A program made the translations under genes and the position numbers. From Aselliscus stoliczkanus (lineage: Eukaryota; Chordata; Mammalia; Chiroptera; Hipposideridae), in contig CM066733.1 in the NCBI GenBank assembly GCA_033961575.1, positions 136,636,421 to 136,700,420 on the forward strand: a stretch of DNA of 64,000 nt, written 5' to 3'. Under the pieces are notes generated by a model. It did not search any database. It saw only the letters and a list, made by a program, of their open reading frames with translations, and was not told where the DNA came from. How positions within the stretch are numbered: position 1 is the first letter of the stretch; each line of letters begins with the position of its first letter. Below are positions 47,851 through 59,846 of this stretch, piece by piece.

Positions 47851-50641
47851 ATATGCCTTTCTAGTTTTATAGCTCTCAGTTGTGATACAGTTAGCTGCTT
47901 AAAACACGCATACAATGATTTTTTATAAAATTACTTTACCTATTTGAAAACACTGCTTATTACTACTCCAAGGTTCACAACTATATCTGCTTTGCTTTAC
48001 TCTGGAGCTATGTTATGGCAATGATGTGTTTTCCAGGAAGAACTGACCTCACTGTTGTGCAGCAATCATCCCCTATGACCTAAAACAATTTGCTGCCAAT
48101 AAGTCTACATACTTTTATATTTCTTAACACCCTTTTAAAAAATATTATCTGTTGATGCTGCTCTAAATACCCCTACTTTGGTGTGATATGATTACACACA
48201 GTTTCCTATGCAAATATACCATTTAAATATAGTTCCCACTTATTCTAGTCCTTTGTAGACAGCCTTTCAAAAGATAAAATTTAAAAGCACTGATCAACCC
48301 AAAGGAAAAATATTTGAAAGGCAAGTAACAATGCTGTTAAATGCTAAATGTCTTCCAATTATTTTGCGTTTCTGTATTTCATTGCACCTGCAAAAACTGG
48401 GAATCAATTATTTAATGCAGAACATTTAAATCTAGTATTAGAATCTGGATGAGGATAAAAAGAAATTCTAAATATGTTTTCCACACAGATCACAGCACCA
48501 TTACAATATGCTGGATGCTTTCCAATCCAGCCATTAGACTGTGAGTCTTTTTATATGTCTGTGTACGGATCTCTATGGGTACCTAACAAATATGTTCTTG
48601 CTAGCAATCTGTGCCTGCTATGTACCCAGAACTTCATGGCATGCGAGATCTTGAGCAAATCACCCAAGGTGTCTGTATCAGTTTTTTTTATCTATGAAAT
48701 AAGAGCCTGGGTCAGATGACCCGTGAGATCCATGCCAGAACTAAAACATATTGATTCTGAAGATGATGATTTACTGGAACTACTGTGCAGTTAAAACCAA
48801 CTACTATCAAATTGAAAACACTCATTTATTTTTCCATTTTCTATAAAAATATGCTTTCACTGATACTAAAAAAATATTGCTTTTTTTGTTATTAATAGTA
48901 ATAAATAAAAATGATTGCCTCACTATTAGTAGGAAGTACTAAATTTCTACTTGCCGTGGAATTCTTCGGTAGCTTCTTCCTTTATATTTGGTAAATTTTA
49001 GCACACAGTTTTAATCAGAGCTTGGAGGTTTGTGGTTGATAGGTTGTGATCATAAGATGTGATTCATGAGACTGAGAAGCCTGCATGTTGAGGATGCAGA
49101 GAAAAAAATTGTGAGAATTTTTGATGGCAATATTGCACAGTAAAAGCAAGACAAGAAACTGCCTTCCTCTGGACATTCTGTTATATGAGAAAAATATATC
49201 TCTATTTGTGGATGCACAGTTGCTTAGGTTTTCCATTACTTGAAACTGAATGCGCTTCTAACCAATCAAGGTTTAGAGTTACCCACATTTTAGGATCAGA
49301 TGAAGGTTTAGAACTATGAAATCTAATTGTTAATCACAACTAAGCCATCACATTATTTCAGCCTTTTAATATTTTCTTGTGATTTATGGGATGTTTGTAC
49401 TATGTGTTTCAGTTTCATGAACTTATTCTTATTTTTATTTTACTTAGTAATTATAGTGGATGCATTTCTGTTTAGAATTAATGGTAATCCTTTTCTATTG
49501 GCAAGCCTTCCTGGATATCATTTGCTATTTATTTTCAATTTCCTCCAGGTTTTCGCTCTCACTGTGCAGATTATGACAAATGGTCAATAATTCCAAGTTA
49601 GTTATTTTATGTGAGCATTTCCAAGAGTGAAATACTTCAAGAATACTATACTCCTGGATTATCAAATCAAAGGATTGAAAATGCTTCAAACAAAACAGAA
49701 GCATAGCTTACTAACAACTTCCAAGTCCCTTGTTGAATCTGAGAGGATAAAAATAAGTCTATTTTTATATAAGGATAATAACATTTGATCTCATTCCCAA
49801 CTAGGCTTTTGAGAGTAACATATTAGTCATCTGGGATACTTTTGAGAGACCAGGTGCATTACTTAGCATTAAAAAAGCACAAAAAACAACCCCCCACCCC
49901 CAAAAAAGAAACAAAAAAACACCCTAATGACTAACTTTGTAAAATGCTAGAAGGAGCTTGTATACATTTTTAGCTATCATCATATTTTCACAGGAAAATT
50001 TAAAATACCTTTAGAAATGAATACCTTACAATTTGGCACCCACTCAAGAAGATAAGGGACTCTTGGAAATGGATTCTAGGCCAACTTCATCCAATCTTCT
50101 GAACCCTTCTATAATACAACCATGTCCAGGCTGCATACATCATCATTTGGTTGGGTATACATCTGATGATAGATATCTCAAGTCATTCAATCTATCCATT
50201 CTATTTTCTTGCATCAGGCTAATTAATGGAAAGTTCTTATTGTTGCGCTGATACCCACCTCCTGTAATTATACTCATTGGTACTATCACAATGCATATCT
50301 CAACATTTTGTTTACACAATATCTTTAGTCAGTCAAATGCTTTATTGAAACAAAAATATATTGCATGTATATTGCATTTCAAAACTGTAATAGACTAGTC
50401 ACTTTTTCAGAAAGTGTGAATGAATACAGTTAGTCTGACATTATGTGAGTCAAATGAACACGTGCTATCTTCTGGGGATTGTCATTCTTTTTTTTTTTCT
50501 GTACTTATAAATCATCCTTTAAGTTTCCTGCCTAGTTTCTTCCTTGAAGTAAATGTCAAACAAGTACATGTCAAGTTTACAGAATACTTTGGAACATATA
50601 AAATAGTTATCAAGTCTGTAAGCTCCATATAAATGTTTTGA

Positions 50642-50685
<44 letters not shown>

Positions 50686-51649
50686 CTCCATTATATTAAA
50701 AGTGGATAACTAATGCCTTTCTAAATAATTTACAGTAAGAATTTATCAATTTTTTCAAATTCATTAATAGAAAGATTATTCATTCATTTCTTCAGTTAGT
50801 TGAACAATATTTTAGAACTGGTAAAAATAAAATATACTTAATATTTAAGTATATAGTATAGCAAAATTATATAGTATAGCAAGTTATAGATAATATTAAC
50901 ATTAATTCTATATAATTGAATCTCACAGAATACTTTTACTGATTTTTGGCCATCTAGTGCATCCAAACGCAATGGTTGCAACTGATGGAAGAGTAGGCTG
51001 ATCAGAAAGAGTGAGATGAAAGTGAAATAAGTAGGCATGTGAGAACTTCATTCATTCATCAATGGCATGAAAGACTTCTTTCTGAACTGAATAATAATTT
51101 TAAAATACTGGAAGTATATTTTCTAAAATTTGTTGTGTTAGTCACAATATAATGTTAGTAAGTCACCAAACACTTTTAAGTTGATTTGTTGTTAACATCT
51201 TCCTCCATCACTTTCTTACATATAGAATGCAAAAATTCTAAATCAAGCTCAGATTTTTAATATTTGTAGATTTTCCTACAATTACTACTTTAATCATGAG
51301 CAATTTCATGCTACCCACATGGCACTACTAAATACAGAATTGGAAAGAGATATACAGTAGTTCACCATTATATTGTATTATTACCATACTGATATAATAA
51401 ATGTAAATAACCTTAAGAGCATAAATTAATTAAGAAGTGATGCATTTTGAATACCTTTGTTTTAAATAAAATATATTTCATTGTAAATTTATAAAATTTA
51501 ATTTTAATAATGGCTGTGTTTAACAATGAGCTTGCAATAGGTTCTTGAAATCTAGAATAAGCCAGCTCACACACCACACACACAACAAGGTGAGGCATAA
51601 TAAGAACATTACAGATGTAAGATTTGTGTCTTTACTGAAGAATGGGTTG
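47851..51649. other. Unassigned AT-rich DNA
   Basis: No gene. A diverged sense MIR-like core is visible at 48630-48750 (TTGAGCAAATCACCC, TATCTATGAAATAAGAGCC, GATGACCCGTGAGATCC). Otherwise the stretch holds an AT repeat (50645-50682) and short A- and C-rich runs near 49880. Confidence 0.5.
50645..50682. repeat. (AT)n microsatellite
   Basis: About 19 AT units. Confidence 0.96.
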
Positions 51650-51895
51650 ACACTATTGTGAAGCACTGTAGTTTCCTGTTAGGAGTACAAATGCTGGAGT
51701 AGATGACCTGCCTCTCTCACTGAATGATGTATTCACAAGCAAGTGTCTTAACCTATCGGTGTTCCAGCTTCCTCAGCTGTAAAATAAAAATAATACCCAA
51801 TTTATGTATAAAATGAGGTGATATATGCAAACTTCTTAGGTCAAGGCCTAGAATGTAGTAAGCACTCTATACACATTAACTATATTATAATTGGA
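51650..51895 (+). repeat. MIR SINE, sense
   Basis: CACAAGCAAGTGTCTTAACC, GTTCCAGCTTCCTCAGCTGTAAAATAAAAATAATACC and GCCTAGAATGTAGTAAGCACTC follow sense MIR order nearly end to end. Confidence 0.82.
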
Positions 51896-52298
51896 TTTTA
51901 AGGCATAATGCAATCATATTTATAATTTAAAGGATCATTCTGTCTATTGTATGGAGTACTCAACTGTGTGGAAAAGACAGTTAAATACCTGTCATGTCTC
52001 CTTAGAGAGTCACAGAGTGATGGCTCTTGGATTCAATTTGTAAGAATAGACACAGACACAACCAGACAGATTTTGAGAGACATTTAAAAGAGAGAGATGT
52101 CAAGGATAACTGCTGTGTTCTTGAATTAGGCAATTTAATGGATTTGCTCTTCAATGAGGGAGAGAACAGTGTGGAGAGAACAGTGTTAAGAGAGTCAGTC
52201 TTGAGCCAGGTGGGATCAGTAGTTTGCTTAGTTTTAGAATTATAAATTTGAGGTACAATTAAGAATTTCAGGAGGTGTGAAATAAGCTGATGGCAGTA

Positions 52299-52320
52299 CA
52301 CACACACACACACACACACA
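52299..52320. repeat. (CA)n microsatellite
   Basis: About 11 CA units. Confidence 0.94.
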
Positions 52321-52550
52321 GCAGGGGTGTCAAAAATGTTTACAAGTGCACACTTCAGTGAATGTTGCACAAGCTGTAGTTTGCTGTAATCAGAAGTGTC
52401 TGGACACTGATGGTAACCACTTTGAGCACCTCTTGTAATTGCAGAAGTCAAATGTGACTTGTATTCATCTTTTGCTATCTGTATATATTATTTAAATTTT
52501 AATAGTGTTTTTCCTTTCTCAAAATGTGTATACATTTTGTTGGCACCCTG

Positions 52551-52551
52551 C

Positions 52552-52582
<31 letters not shown>

Positions 52583-52609
52583 TCTGTGTGTGTCTGTGTC
52601 TGTGTGTCT
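52551..52609. repeat. (GT)n microsatellite with CT interruptions
   Basis: GT run with TATG and TGTC interruptions. Complementary in sequence to the CA tract 250 bp upstream. Confidence 0.94.
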
Positions 52610-52774
52610 ATTCCACATTTTAAGTTATTAGTATAAATATGGAGCTGAAATCATATGGGTAGATAATACCTTTCAGCAGGTTGGAATATATCGTAGAAAC
52701 ACAAGAGATCCTATGTGAGAAACATTTATATTGAAAAGTAATGTAGAAGAAGTATCAGAGAAAAGAGGTTATTC

Positions 52775-52945
52775 AAGGCAGAGTTTATTATCCCCATTTA
52801 ATAGATAAGAAAACTAAGACTTGTAGATTTTAAATAAGTTTGTTTGAAGTCATATAGTTAATAAGCAGCAGAACTGAGATTCAACTCAGTTTCGTCCTGC
52901 TCAAAGGCTTTCTCATCTGTATGCCACACCTTACTGAGTCGCTCT
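52775..52945 (-). repeat. MIR SINE, antisense
   Basis: ATTATCCCCATTTAATAGATAAGAAAACTAAGAC, GTCATATAGTTAATAAGCAGCAGAACTGAGATTC and CTCAAAGGCTTTCTC follow antisense MIR order. Confidence 0.82.
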
Positions 52946-53074
52946 CTACCACCTTCAGCCTTTTGAATAAATGAGATGTGTTTAGCATTCAGTGATTAAT
53001 AAATTTTTCCTCCATTCACTTTCTGCACAAAAAGATCCATCAGTGTGCAACTGTATTTCTTATTATGCAATATA

Positions 53075-53118
53075 GGAGAGAGAGAGAGAGAGAAAGAGGG
53101 AGGGGAGAGAGAGAGTGG
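53075..53118. repeat. (GA)n imperfect microsatellite
   Basis: GA run with GGG interruptions. Confidence 0.92.
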
Positions 53119-53514
53119 GGGAGGCGTATTGGAGAAAGACTTGGAGAAGATCCTTTTCTACTGAAGTGATTTATTCATTGTTGAGATCAGTAATGGTCCT
53201 TAGAAAAATCTCCAAGCATTGTGAGGGACTGTGTTTTGTTTACAGCTCAGGGAGGAAAAATAACCTGTTTAGGTACAAATGGTGCCAAGTGAGAAAGGAA
53301 ACAGAACACATCATTAACCTCCAAATATTCCTCTATGACCTGACTTGACTATACATGTTCCAAAGGGAAGCCAAGAAAAAGGGGGATGAGGTTAAAACTG
53401 AGGAGCTGGGCAGGGCTGAGGGAGGTGTCATGTATTCCTACACATAAGTCAGTAATCAGAGCTTCACTCTCAAATATGCCTGAATTCAAGCCAAAATTAA
53501 AAATGAAATCATAG

Positions 53515-53898
53515 GGCTGGCCAAGTGGCGCAGTGGTTAAGAGCTGGTTTTGGGATGACAGCGGCCCCGGTTCGGATCCCACATATGAGGGCCAGTGACA
53601 CTGCCCTCTACAGCTAACAACAGCTCCACCTGGAGGTGGGTTGTGCGAGCCCTGGCGACCACGAGCCAGCGTGAGCTGCCAATAGCCGCGGTGAGCGACC
53701 ATCCAAAGGCCGACGACCGATCTGCCTCATCCGGGAAGAGCACAATGACAATACCAACATGGGCCCATGAAGCAACATCCTCTGCAACTAGACTGAAGAA
53801 CAAAACGACAGCAACTTGTCTGTTCCCCTTCCTCGATTCCCCAATGCTGTTCCCCTCCCCTAATTCCCCAATAAAATCTTTTAAAAAAAAAAAGAAAA
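53515..53898 (+). repeat. Long tRNA-derived SINE with an internal deletion
   Basis: Intact head (A box TGGCGCAGTGGTTAAG, B box GGTTCGGATCCC), body, and CCCCAATAAAATCTTTT plus poly(A). The TSD GAAATCATAG (53505-53514, 53899-53908) is perfect. Relative to the copy at 27636 it lacks roughly 60-70 bp of the body (the segment with CTGCTGCAAGGGGCTGCC), joining ...CCTGGCGACC directly to ACGAGCCAGCGTGAG. Its head is the best preserved in the window. Confidence 0.93.
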
Positions 53899-53909
53899 GA
53901 AATCATAGA

Positions 53910-55539
53910 CAATAGTGTCTAAGGAATCACAAAAGATCCTATAATAAGTTAATAAAGTATATATTTTTTCAAGTAGTGTGTAGGAGGTGTGTGTCACAAT
54001 TTTTCTTTGCTGAAGAATAGGAAAAACAACTAAATGTTTCAAGCTCCAGTTCAAAATAGCTTTTACAAAAGTGAGTAAACAAAACACACAGATGAATACA
54101 AAGTGTTTGATGTTATAAGTGCTGCACAATTGAAAAGGACACTAATTGCTCATTCTAATCCAAAGGCCACAATAGTTATGCCCCTTTTACAGTAGGGTAA
54201 AAACCCTGGCAACCCCAAAATTGTTTGTATTCAGCTCAAGACACTCATCCAATGGTGTTACTAAAGTGGTACCATACCAGGGGCATTTTTATTTAGTACC
54301 TAGGTGTGTTTCAGACAATGTTGAGAAGTTTGATTGAATAAAAAGCAAATAAGGGATGCATTTAGCCCTGAAGCATTCCTTATTCAACATTTGTATGAGG
54401 TTTGTTTGCCATTTAAAGAGATTTAAATGTTTCAATACATTCACAACCTTCCAGTTAACATGCTACAATAGCATTAGCCCCGTTTTTAAAAGAAAGAATG
54501 TGTATTACCCTATCTTTTTAGTAGGGAAACTGAGGCAGAATGGTAAGTGGCAGCTTAAAATTTGCCAGTAGAAGCACGTTCCCTTTAGTTGAGGACTTAT
54601 TCATTTGAAGTGAATTACCTATTCTCAGGAGCCCTGTGATGGTCCTAGCCAGAAGAATTTATTTCTAAGAAGGGAGTACTTTGCTTTTAAGAGGAAACAT
54701 TTTTACTTATTGTATTGTAGAATTGTGTCTGTTACTAATATAATAAGAAATATATATCCTGACTACACTAGCATTAAGCCAAATACTGTGTTCTGTTTTT
54801 CCTTACCAGATGTTTTATAGCATGTAAGTGTGTTAAAGAAGATTGATAAACCTAATAAACTTATATATAAACCTATCAGTAAAGGATTATAGAGAGGAAA
54901 TTCTACTCCAGTTTTTGGAATACTTGCAAGGCTTTGACCATAGGTTTTGCTTAACTTTAGCTTATTCCCATTTATAAGAGAACCATTTTTGTCCTGTTTT
55001 GCACCACTTGTGTTTACACTAAGAAAGAGAAATATATGTAAAGCTTTTAACCAGATTCTGTCACTAGCACAAAAATATTCTGTCTCTCAGATATTGTGTG
55101 TCTTTAATATGGAAGTAAAATATGGTTGACTGGATGCCCATCAGTTTTATTTAAACTAATCATATTCCTTGAGAAAAAGGATTGAATTTCTAGAAATTTA
55201 AATGTGTAAGTGTTATTACAGAGGGCAAGGAGGCTGAAGTAATTTTCCTATGTAGTTATGCCATTAATTTAGCTGCTGAAAAATGAAGACACAGTCTACA
55301 GGATGAATATATAGTAAAAATTGTGATTTCCCAAATTATAAAATGTTATACTTTGCTCACATGTAAATAATATAGTAAAAACTGTATAATGAATACATTA
55401 AAATCATTTAAATGTTGACACAGTAAAAACCACCTTTAAGATTTTGATGACTATCTTTCTAGACCTCCTCCAATGATGTAAAGTTCAACTTAACATGTAC
55501 TTGAATTTAACACATGTCATATAGCACAGATTGTCTTAC
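53910..55539. other. Unassigned AT-rich DNA
   Basis: No gene. A weak antisense MIR trace near 54520-54560 (GAAACTGAGGCAGAATGG) is too short to call. Confidence 0.5.
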
Positions 55540-57110
55540 TTATATCAATATTTTGTATGTTTTTTGGTGAACATAAGCAATGAATTCTGTTGGGTGTTTA
55601 CCTAGGTGTACAATTGCTGGGTCAAAGGGTATTTAAATAGTCACCTTTAATACATACCGTCAAACAGGTTTTCAAAGTGATTGTAAAAACTGGGTGGTTG
55701 CTTCAACTTTCTCTTTCGTTGTCTCACCAATCCTTGGTATTGGCAGTATTTTGTATTTTAGCCAGTCATGCATGTTTGTACTGCTATTACATTGTGCAAT
55801 TTTTGCAGTTTTTTTTTTTGCCTTTCCCAAATAACTAATGTTGTTGAGTAATTTTTCCAATGTTTATAGCCATTTGGATTATCTCTTTTGTGAAGTTCAT
55901 ATTTAAACATTTTGTGCAATTGTCTGTTAGGTTGTCTGTCTAATCCTTACTGATTTGTGATAACTCTTTATACATTCTTAACGTAAGTTCTTGTTGGACA
56001 TATATTTAGGTCATTTACATTTAATTTACTGATATACTTGGGTTTGTATCTAAAATCTTACTATATGTTTCCTGTTTCAACTAGGAAATTTATATTCCTT
56101 TTTCTTTGTTGTTTTCAAATTATTATTTTCAAATTAATATTATTATTATTATTTAACTTTTTTCTGTATTAAGTAGTTAGTATAAAATGCTTTACTATTC
56201 TTTCAGTTTACTGAAACATTTACAGTAAATATTTTTACTCTAAACATTACAACATACATATTTGACTTATAATTTAATATAAATGATCAATTTTACCAAC
56301 TCCATTTATCCTCATCCCCTTTTTTGTATTGTTAATTTCATGAAATGTATATGCATGTATTTTAACATATTTATGATATTTTTATTTAATTTTGTACAAT
56401 TTTCATTTTATTTTTTACTATTTTTTCATTTCTTAATGAATTTCTGTCTTTTCTTCTGGTATCATTTTTCTTTTGACTAAATAATTCTCACTTAGCATTT
56501 TAAAAATATAGACCTGCTGGTAAAATTTTTTCTCAGTTTATGTTTATTTGAAAATATATTTATTTTTTCTTCATATGTCATAGACAAAATTGTAGTGGAT
56601 AGGATTTTGAGAGAGTATTTTTGTTGTGCCCAGCATTTAATAATGCCACTATATTTTCTTCTGGCTCTTATAGTTTTATCAGATGACAGCTGTCAGTCAG
56701 ATTGTTACTATTTTGCAGGTTATGTCTATTTTCCTTTGGTGGCTTTTAAAATGTTCTATTTTTTTCATTTGTTTTCAGCTTTTTGACTATAATATGCCTA
56801 AATGTTTTATTTGATTTCATTTGATTATTATGTTTCTTACTTAGTATATGCAGAGATTCTTGATTCTATGATTTCATAACCTTTGTTAGTGCTTTTTAAA
56901 GTCAGTATCTCTTCAAATATTTCTTCTCAATTCTCTGTCTGTTAAGAGACAGAGTAGTTTAGCCCTTTTTGAATTCCACTGGTCTCTTACACTTTGTTTC
57001 ATGTTTTTTTCTTTTTTCTTTTGTGTGTGTGTGTCAGTTTGAATAGTTCCTTTTGACCTGTCTCCCAATTCATGAATTCTCCTTTTTCTTTTATCTATTT
57101 TGCTGTTAAA
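55540..57110 (-). repeat. LINE-1 (old L1M) 3' region, antisense
   Basis: Antisense phrases include GTGTACAATTGCTGGGTCAAAGGG, ATAACTAATGTTGTTGAG, ACTCTTTATACATTCTTAACG, GTAGTGGATAGGATTTTG, TTTCTTCTGGCTCTTATAG and TTTTTGACTATAATATGCC. Heavily diverged, no open frame. Confidence 0.68.
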
Positions 57111-57164
57111 AAAATTAAAATGAGCAGAGGCCACAGGAATAATGTCACTATAGATGGTCAATAT

Positions 57165-57850
57165 ACTGCTTTTACAGGATAAGTATTGCTGTGTAATAAA
57201 TGATCACAAACTTATCAACTTAAATCAACATACATTTATTATCCCATAGTTTCTGTGGGTGAGGAGTCTGGGTGCAGCTTAACTTAGTCCTCTGCTCTGG
57301 GTTCAGCATGGCCACAGTCTTGCTGTTGGCTTCGGCTACCTTTCTCTTTCGAGGTCAGGGGAATCTTGCACACTTTGCTAGTTGTTGGGAGAGTTAAGTG
57401 CACACTGATCAGCAGTACTCAATGAAACTTTCTTCTCCCTGAAGCTTTTCTGGATGATTTTGTGGCGGAGCGCCTCCAGCAAGACACCTCCCCCAAGACA
57501 GCTTTTCCTGCGGCACAGAGGGGAGATTTTTGGTAATATTCAGAGGGAAGGTTTCTAACAATTCCCTCCAGTAGTTATCCTGGTGGATTCTCTCCAACAA
57601 GCTCCGGCTCACTTACGGGTGTGGGGGTCTCTCCTTTGAGTCCTCTATCATAGCTCTTAGGGCAGTGGCTGGTCCTTGTATCTGCTTTTCCTTTATTCTC
57701 TGGAGTTCTCTTTACTTCTTACTAGCCAATCCCTCATTACTCCAGTGTCCTATTATAGTTAATAGTTCTTTGAATGAAACCTTCCCTGTTCACATTATTA
57801 TTTGCTTTCTATCTCCTGTTTGGCCTCTGAATGATCCATTCTGTATATTT
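57165..57850 (+). repeat. LTR-like block (ERVL/MaLR type suspected)
   Basis: Opens with ATTGCTGTGTAATAAATGATCACAAAC and CATTTATTATCCCATAGTTTCTG, a start I associate with old MaLR/ERVL LTRs. Its end (CAATCCCTCATTACTCCAGTG, TTGAATGAAACCTTCCCTG, TTTCTATCTCCTGTTTGGCC) resembles an LTR 3' part. It may be one diverged LTR or two. It contains the GC-richest non-SINE segment nearby (57440-57640). No viral coding sequence is seen. Confidence 0.45.
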
Positions 57851-58439
57851 TTTTAATGACTGTTCTTCTGTCACTGCCATTTATTACCACATAATCGGTA
57901 ATAATTGTTCCTTGTAATGAAGAGTTATGGCAAATATACAATATACATAATATACATTCAAGAGTAATGTAAGCTGTTTGAACTAATAAAAAAAGAAAGT
58001 GAGAATTAGAGATGAAATCTGAGAGAAAAGCTGAATTATGTTTTTAAATCCAGTAAAACTAAAAGTAGATGAGAAAATAAGGTAATTCATAAGGGGAAAT
58101 AATGATAGAAAATAAAATTAAATCAAGAGAAGATGACTAGATTATAACTAAATTTTTTATTTTCAGCCTGGTGGCTCGGGTAAACTAAACAAACAAACTA
58201 AAGCAAACAAAACAAATACTCTCCAAATGAAGCAAGTAAGATACTGGAAAAATAAACATACTTTAAAAAAAAAATCAATGGTCAAAATGTAAGGAAATAA
58301 ATAGGCCCAAATAAAATAAACCAGGCAAACTTGGGGGTCAGCAAGTGTCAAAATCTCTCATCCAAGGTCTTCTGCCATACCCCATTCAACTTGACCTGAG
58401 ATGAATATACAAAATTTTGAGGGTGTGATACAAAGGCAG
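57851..58439. other. Unassigned AT-rich DNA
   Basis: Nothing recognised. AAAC-rich stretch near 58185-58215. Confidence 0.5.
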
Positions 58440-58800
58440 CATTTACACAATTGTCAGTCCTTAGTAAAATTGAACATGCATATAGTCTTTGACCTGGTAA
58501 TTTTATGCCTAGATAGTTACTCTAGAGAATCGTTTGCACATTTGAACCAGGAAACCTTTCCAAAAATAGTGATGGCAGCAAATTCATAAAGGTCAAAAGT
58601 GAAAAACCTCAAGTATCTATCAACAGATGAATAGGTCAGTAAACTGGTATATTCATGCCAGAACATACTTTCCAGCCATGAAAAATGTATTAGAGCTTTG
58701 TATGATTACATCAGTAAATCTGATAAACAGATTTTTAAAAATGTTATTTAAGAGAAAAGACCAGTTGGAATCAACAGCATGATATAAAAGTAAGGGCATA
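58440..58800 (+). repeat. LINE-1 3' UTR fragment, sense
   Basis: AATTTTATGCCTAGATAGTTACTC, CAAGTATCTATCAACAGATGAATAGG, TGGTATATTCATGCCAGAAC and TCAACAGCATGATATAAAAG follow sense L1 3' UTR order. Diverged. Confidence 0.6.
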
Positions 58801-59331
58801 TTATTGAAGCAGATCATTTATTTTGGCAAGTAGTTTGAACTAATATTATTTTAAATTAATTTGATATAAGATTTTAGGAATGGTAATCTTAGCTTCATAT
58901 TTTCCTTAACTTGGGTTTATCCTATAGGGGGGTGGGGATGGAGAATAAATAATTATATTGATGCATTGATTTACATAATAGTAAAATTTGTACTTAAAGA
59001 TGTATTCCTAATTGTAGAATTTGTCAATGTGGCTTAAGCTCTTCAAGGAAGAGTGAAAAAGAGGAGTAATAATAAAGCTACTGATAACAGACATTAGAAC
59101 CATCTTTGTTTCTTTGGACAATACTACTCTGATTTATAGAAGTCTAAGAAAGTGCAATCATTTTCACCATTTGAAATACTTGAGGCTGTTTAAAAATCTT
59201 TATGTCATACAATAGTCAACAAGTTCTCTTTTTAAAATTATAATTGAAACCAGTTCTTACCATTGTCCTTCAAATAATTTAATTCTATCATTATATCTTC
59301 AATAAAATGTTCTGTGATTAACATGGTGTGA

Positions 59332-59383
59332 GTGTGTGTGTGCGCACGCACATGTGTGCATATGTGCATGCACATGTGTGTAT
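59332..59383. repeat. 52-bp strictly alternating purine-pyrimidine tract
   Basis: GT units lead into GTGCGCACGCACATGTGTGC and then ATATGTGCATGCACATGTGTGTAT, with no break in purine-pyrimidine alternation. It contains a TGTGCATGCACA palindrome. The classic Z-DNA-prone composition is seen directly; Z-DNA formation is inference. Confidence 0.93.
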
Positions 59384-59791
59384 TTGGGAGAATAAAAAAG
59401 CAAGAAAAATATGAACACTAAAATAATGCCTGAGATGTTTGAAAAAATAAGACTCGTAGGCTATGGTGAGTGTAATGGACAAATAATTTTAGGAATTTGA
59501 CCTTGAAACCAATAAAATATGTTTTACTTAACAGTAGACAAAAATAATTTTATTTTCACAGATTGTTCTTTGACAAAAGTGAAAGACGTCAGAATGTAAG
59601 TATGGTCATAATAAAAATATTACAGCCTGTCTGTTAAGTTTTGAGCTTAGATTTTTATGTTGGTAGCCTCAAAATATTTAGCTCTTTACTATTTTGTAAT
59701 ATTTAAAATTGTTCAACATTTTCTCCCAATTAATCATTTTATTTGATTGTCATATGAACCAAGTGTTGGGAAAGGGTTACTAAATATTTTC

Positions 59792-59793
<2 letters not shown>

Positions 59794-59836
<43 letters not shown>

Positions 59837-59846
59837 GAGAGAGAGA
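59794..59846. repeat. (GA)n microsatellite
   Basis: About 26 GA units with one GG interruption. Confidence 0.95.

Noticed and set aside
52551..52609. Possible GT-rich regulatory element
   Set aside because: A simple microsatellite explains it. No other regulatory motif is present alongside.
53515..53600. tRNA-like sequence with good A and B boxes
   Set aside because: It is the head of a SINE with body, poly(A) and TSD, not a functional tRNA gene. The same applies to 37690-37760.
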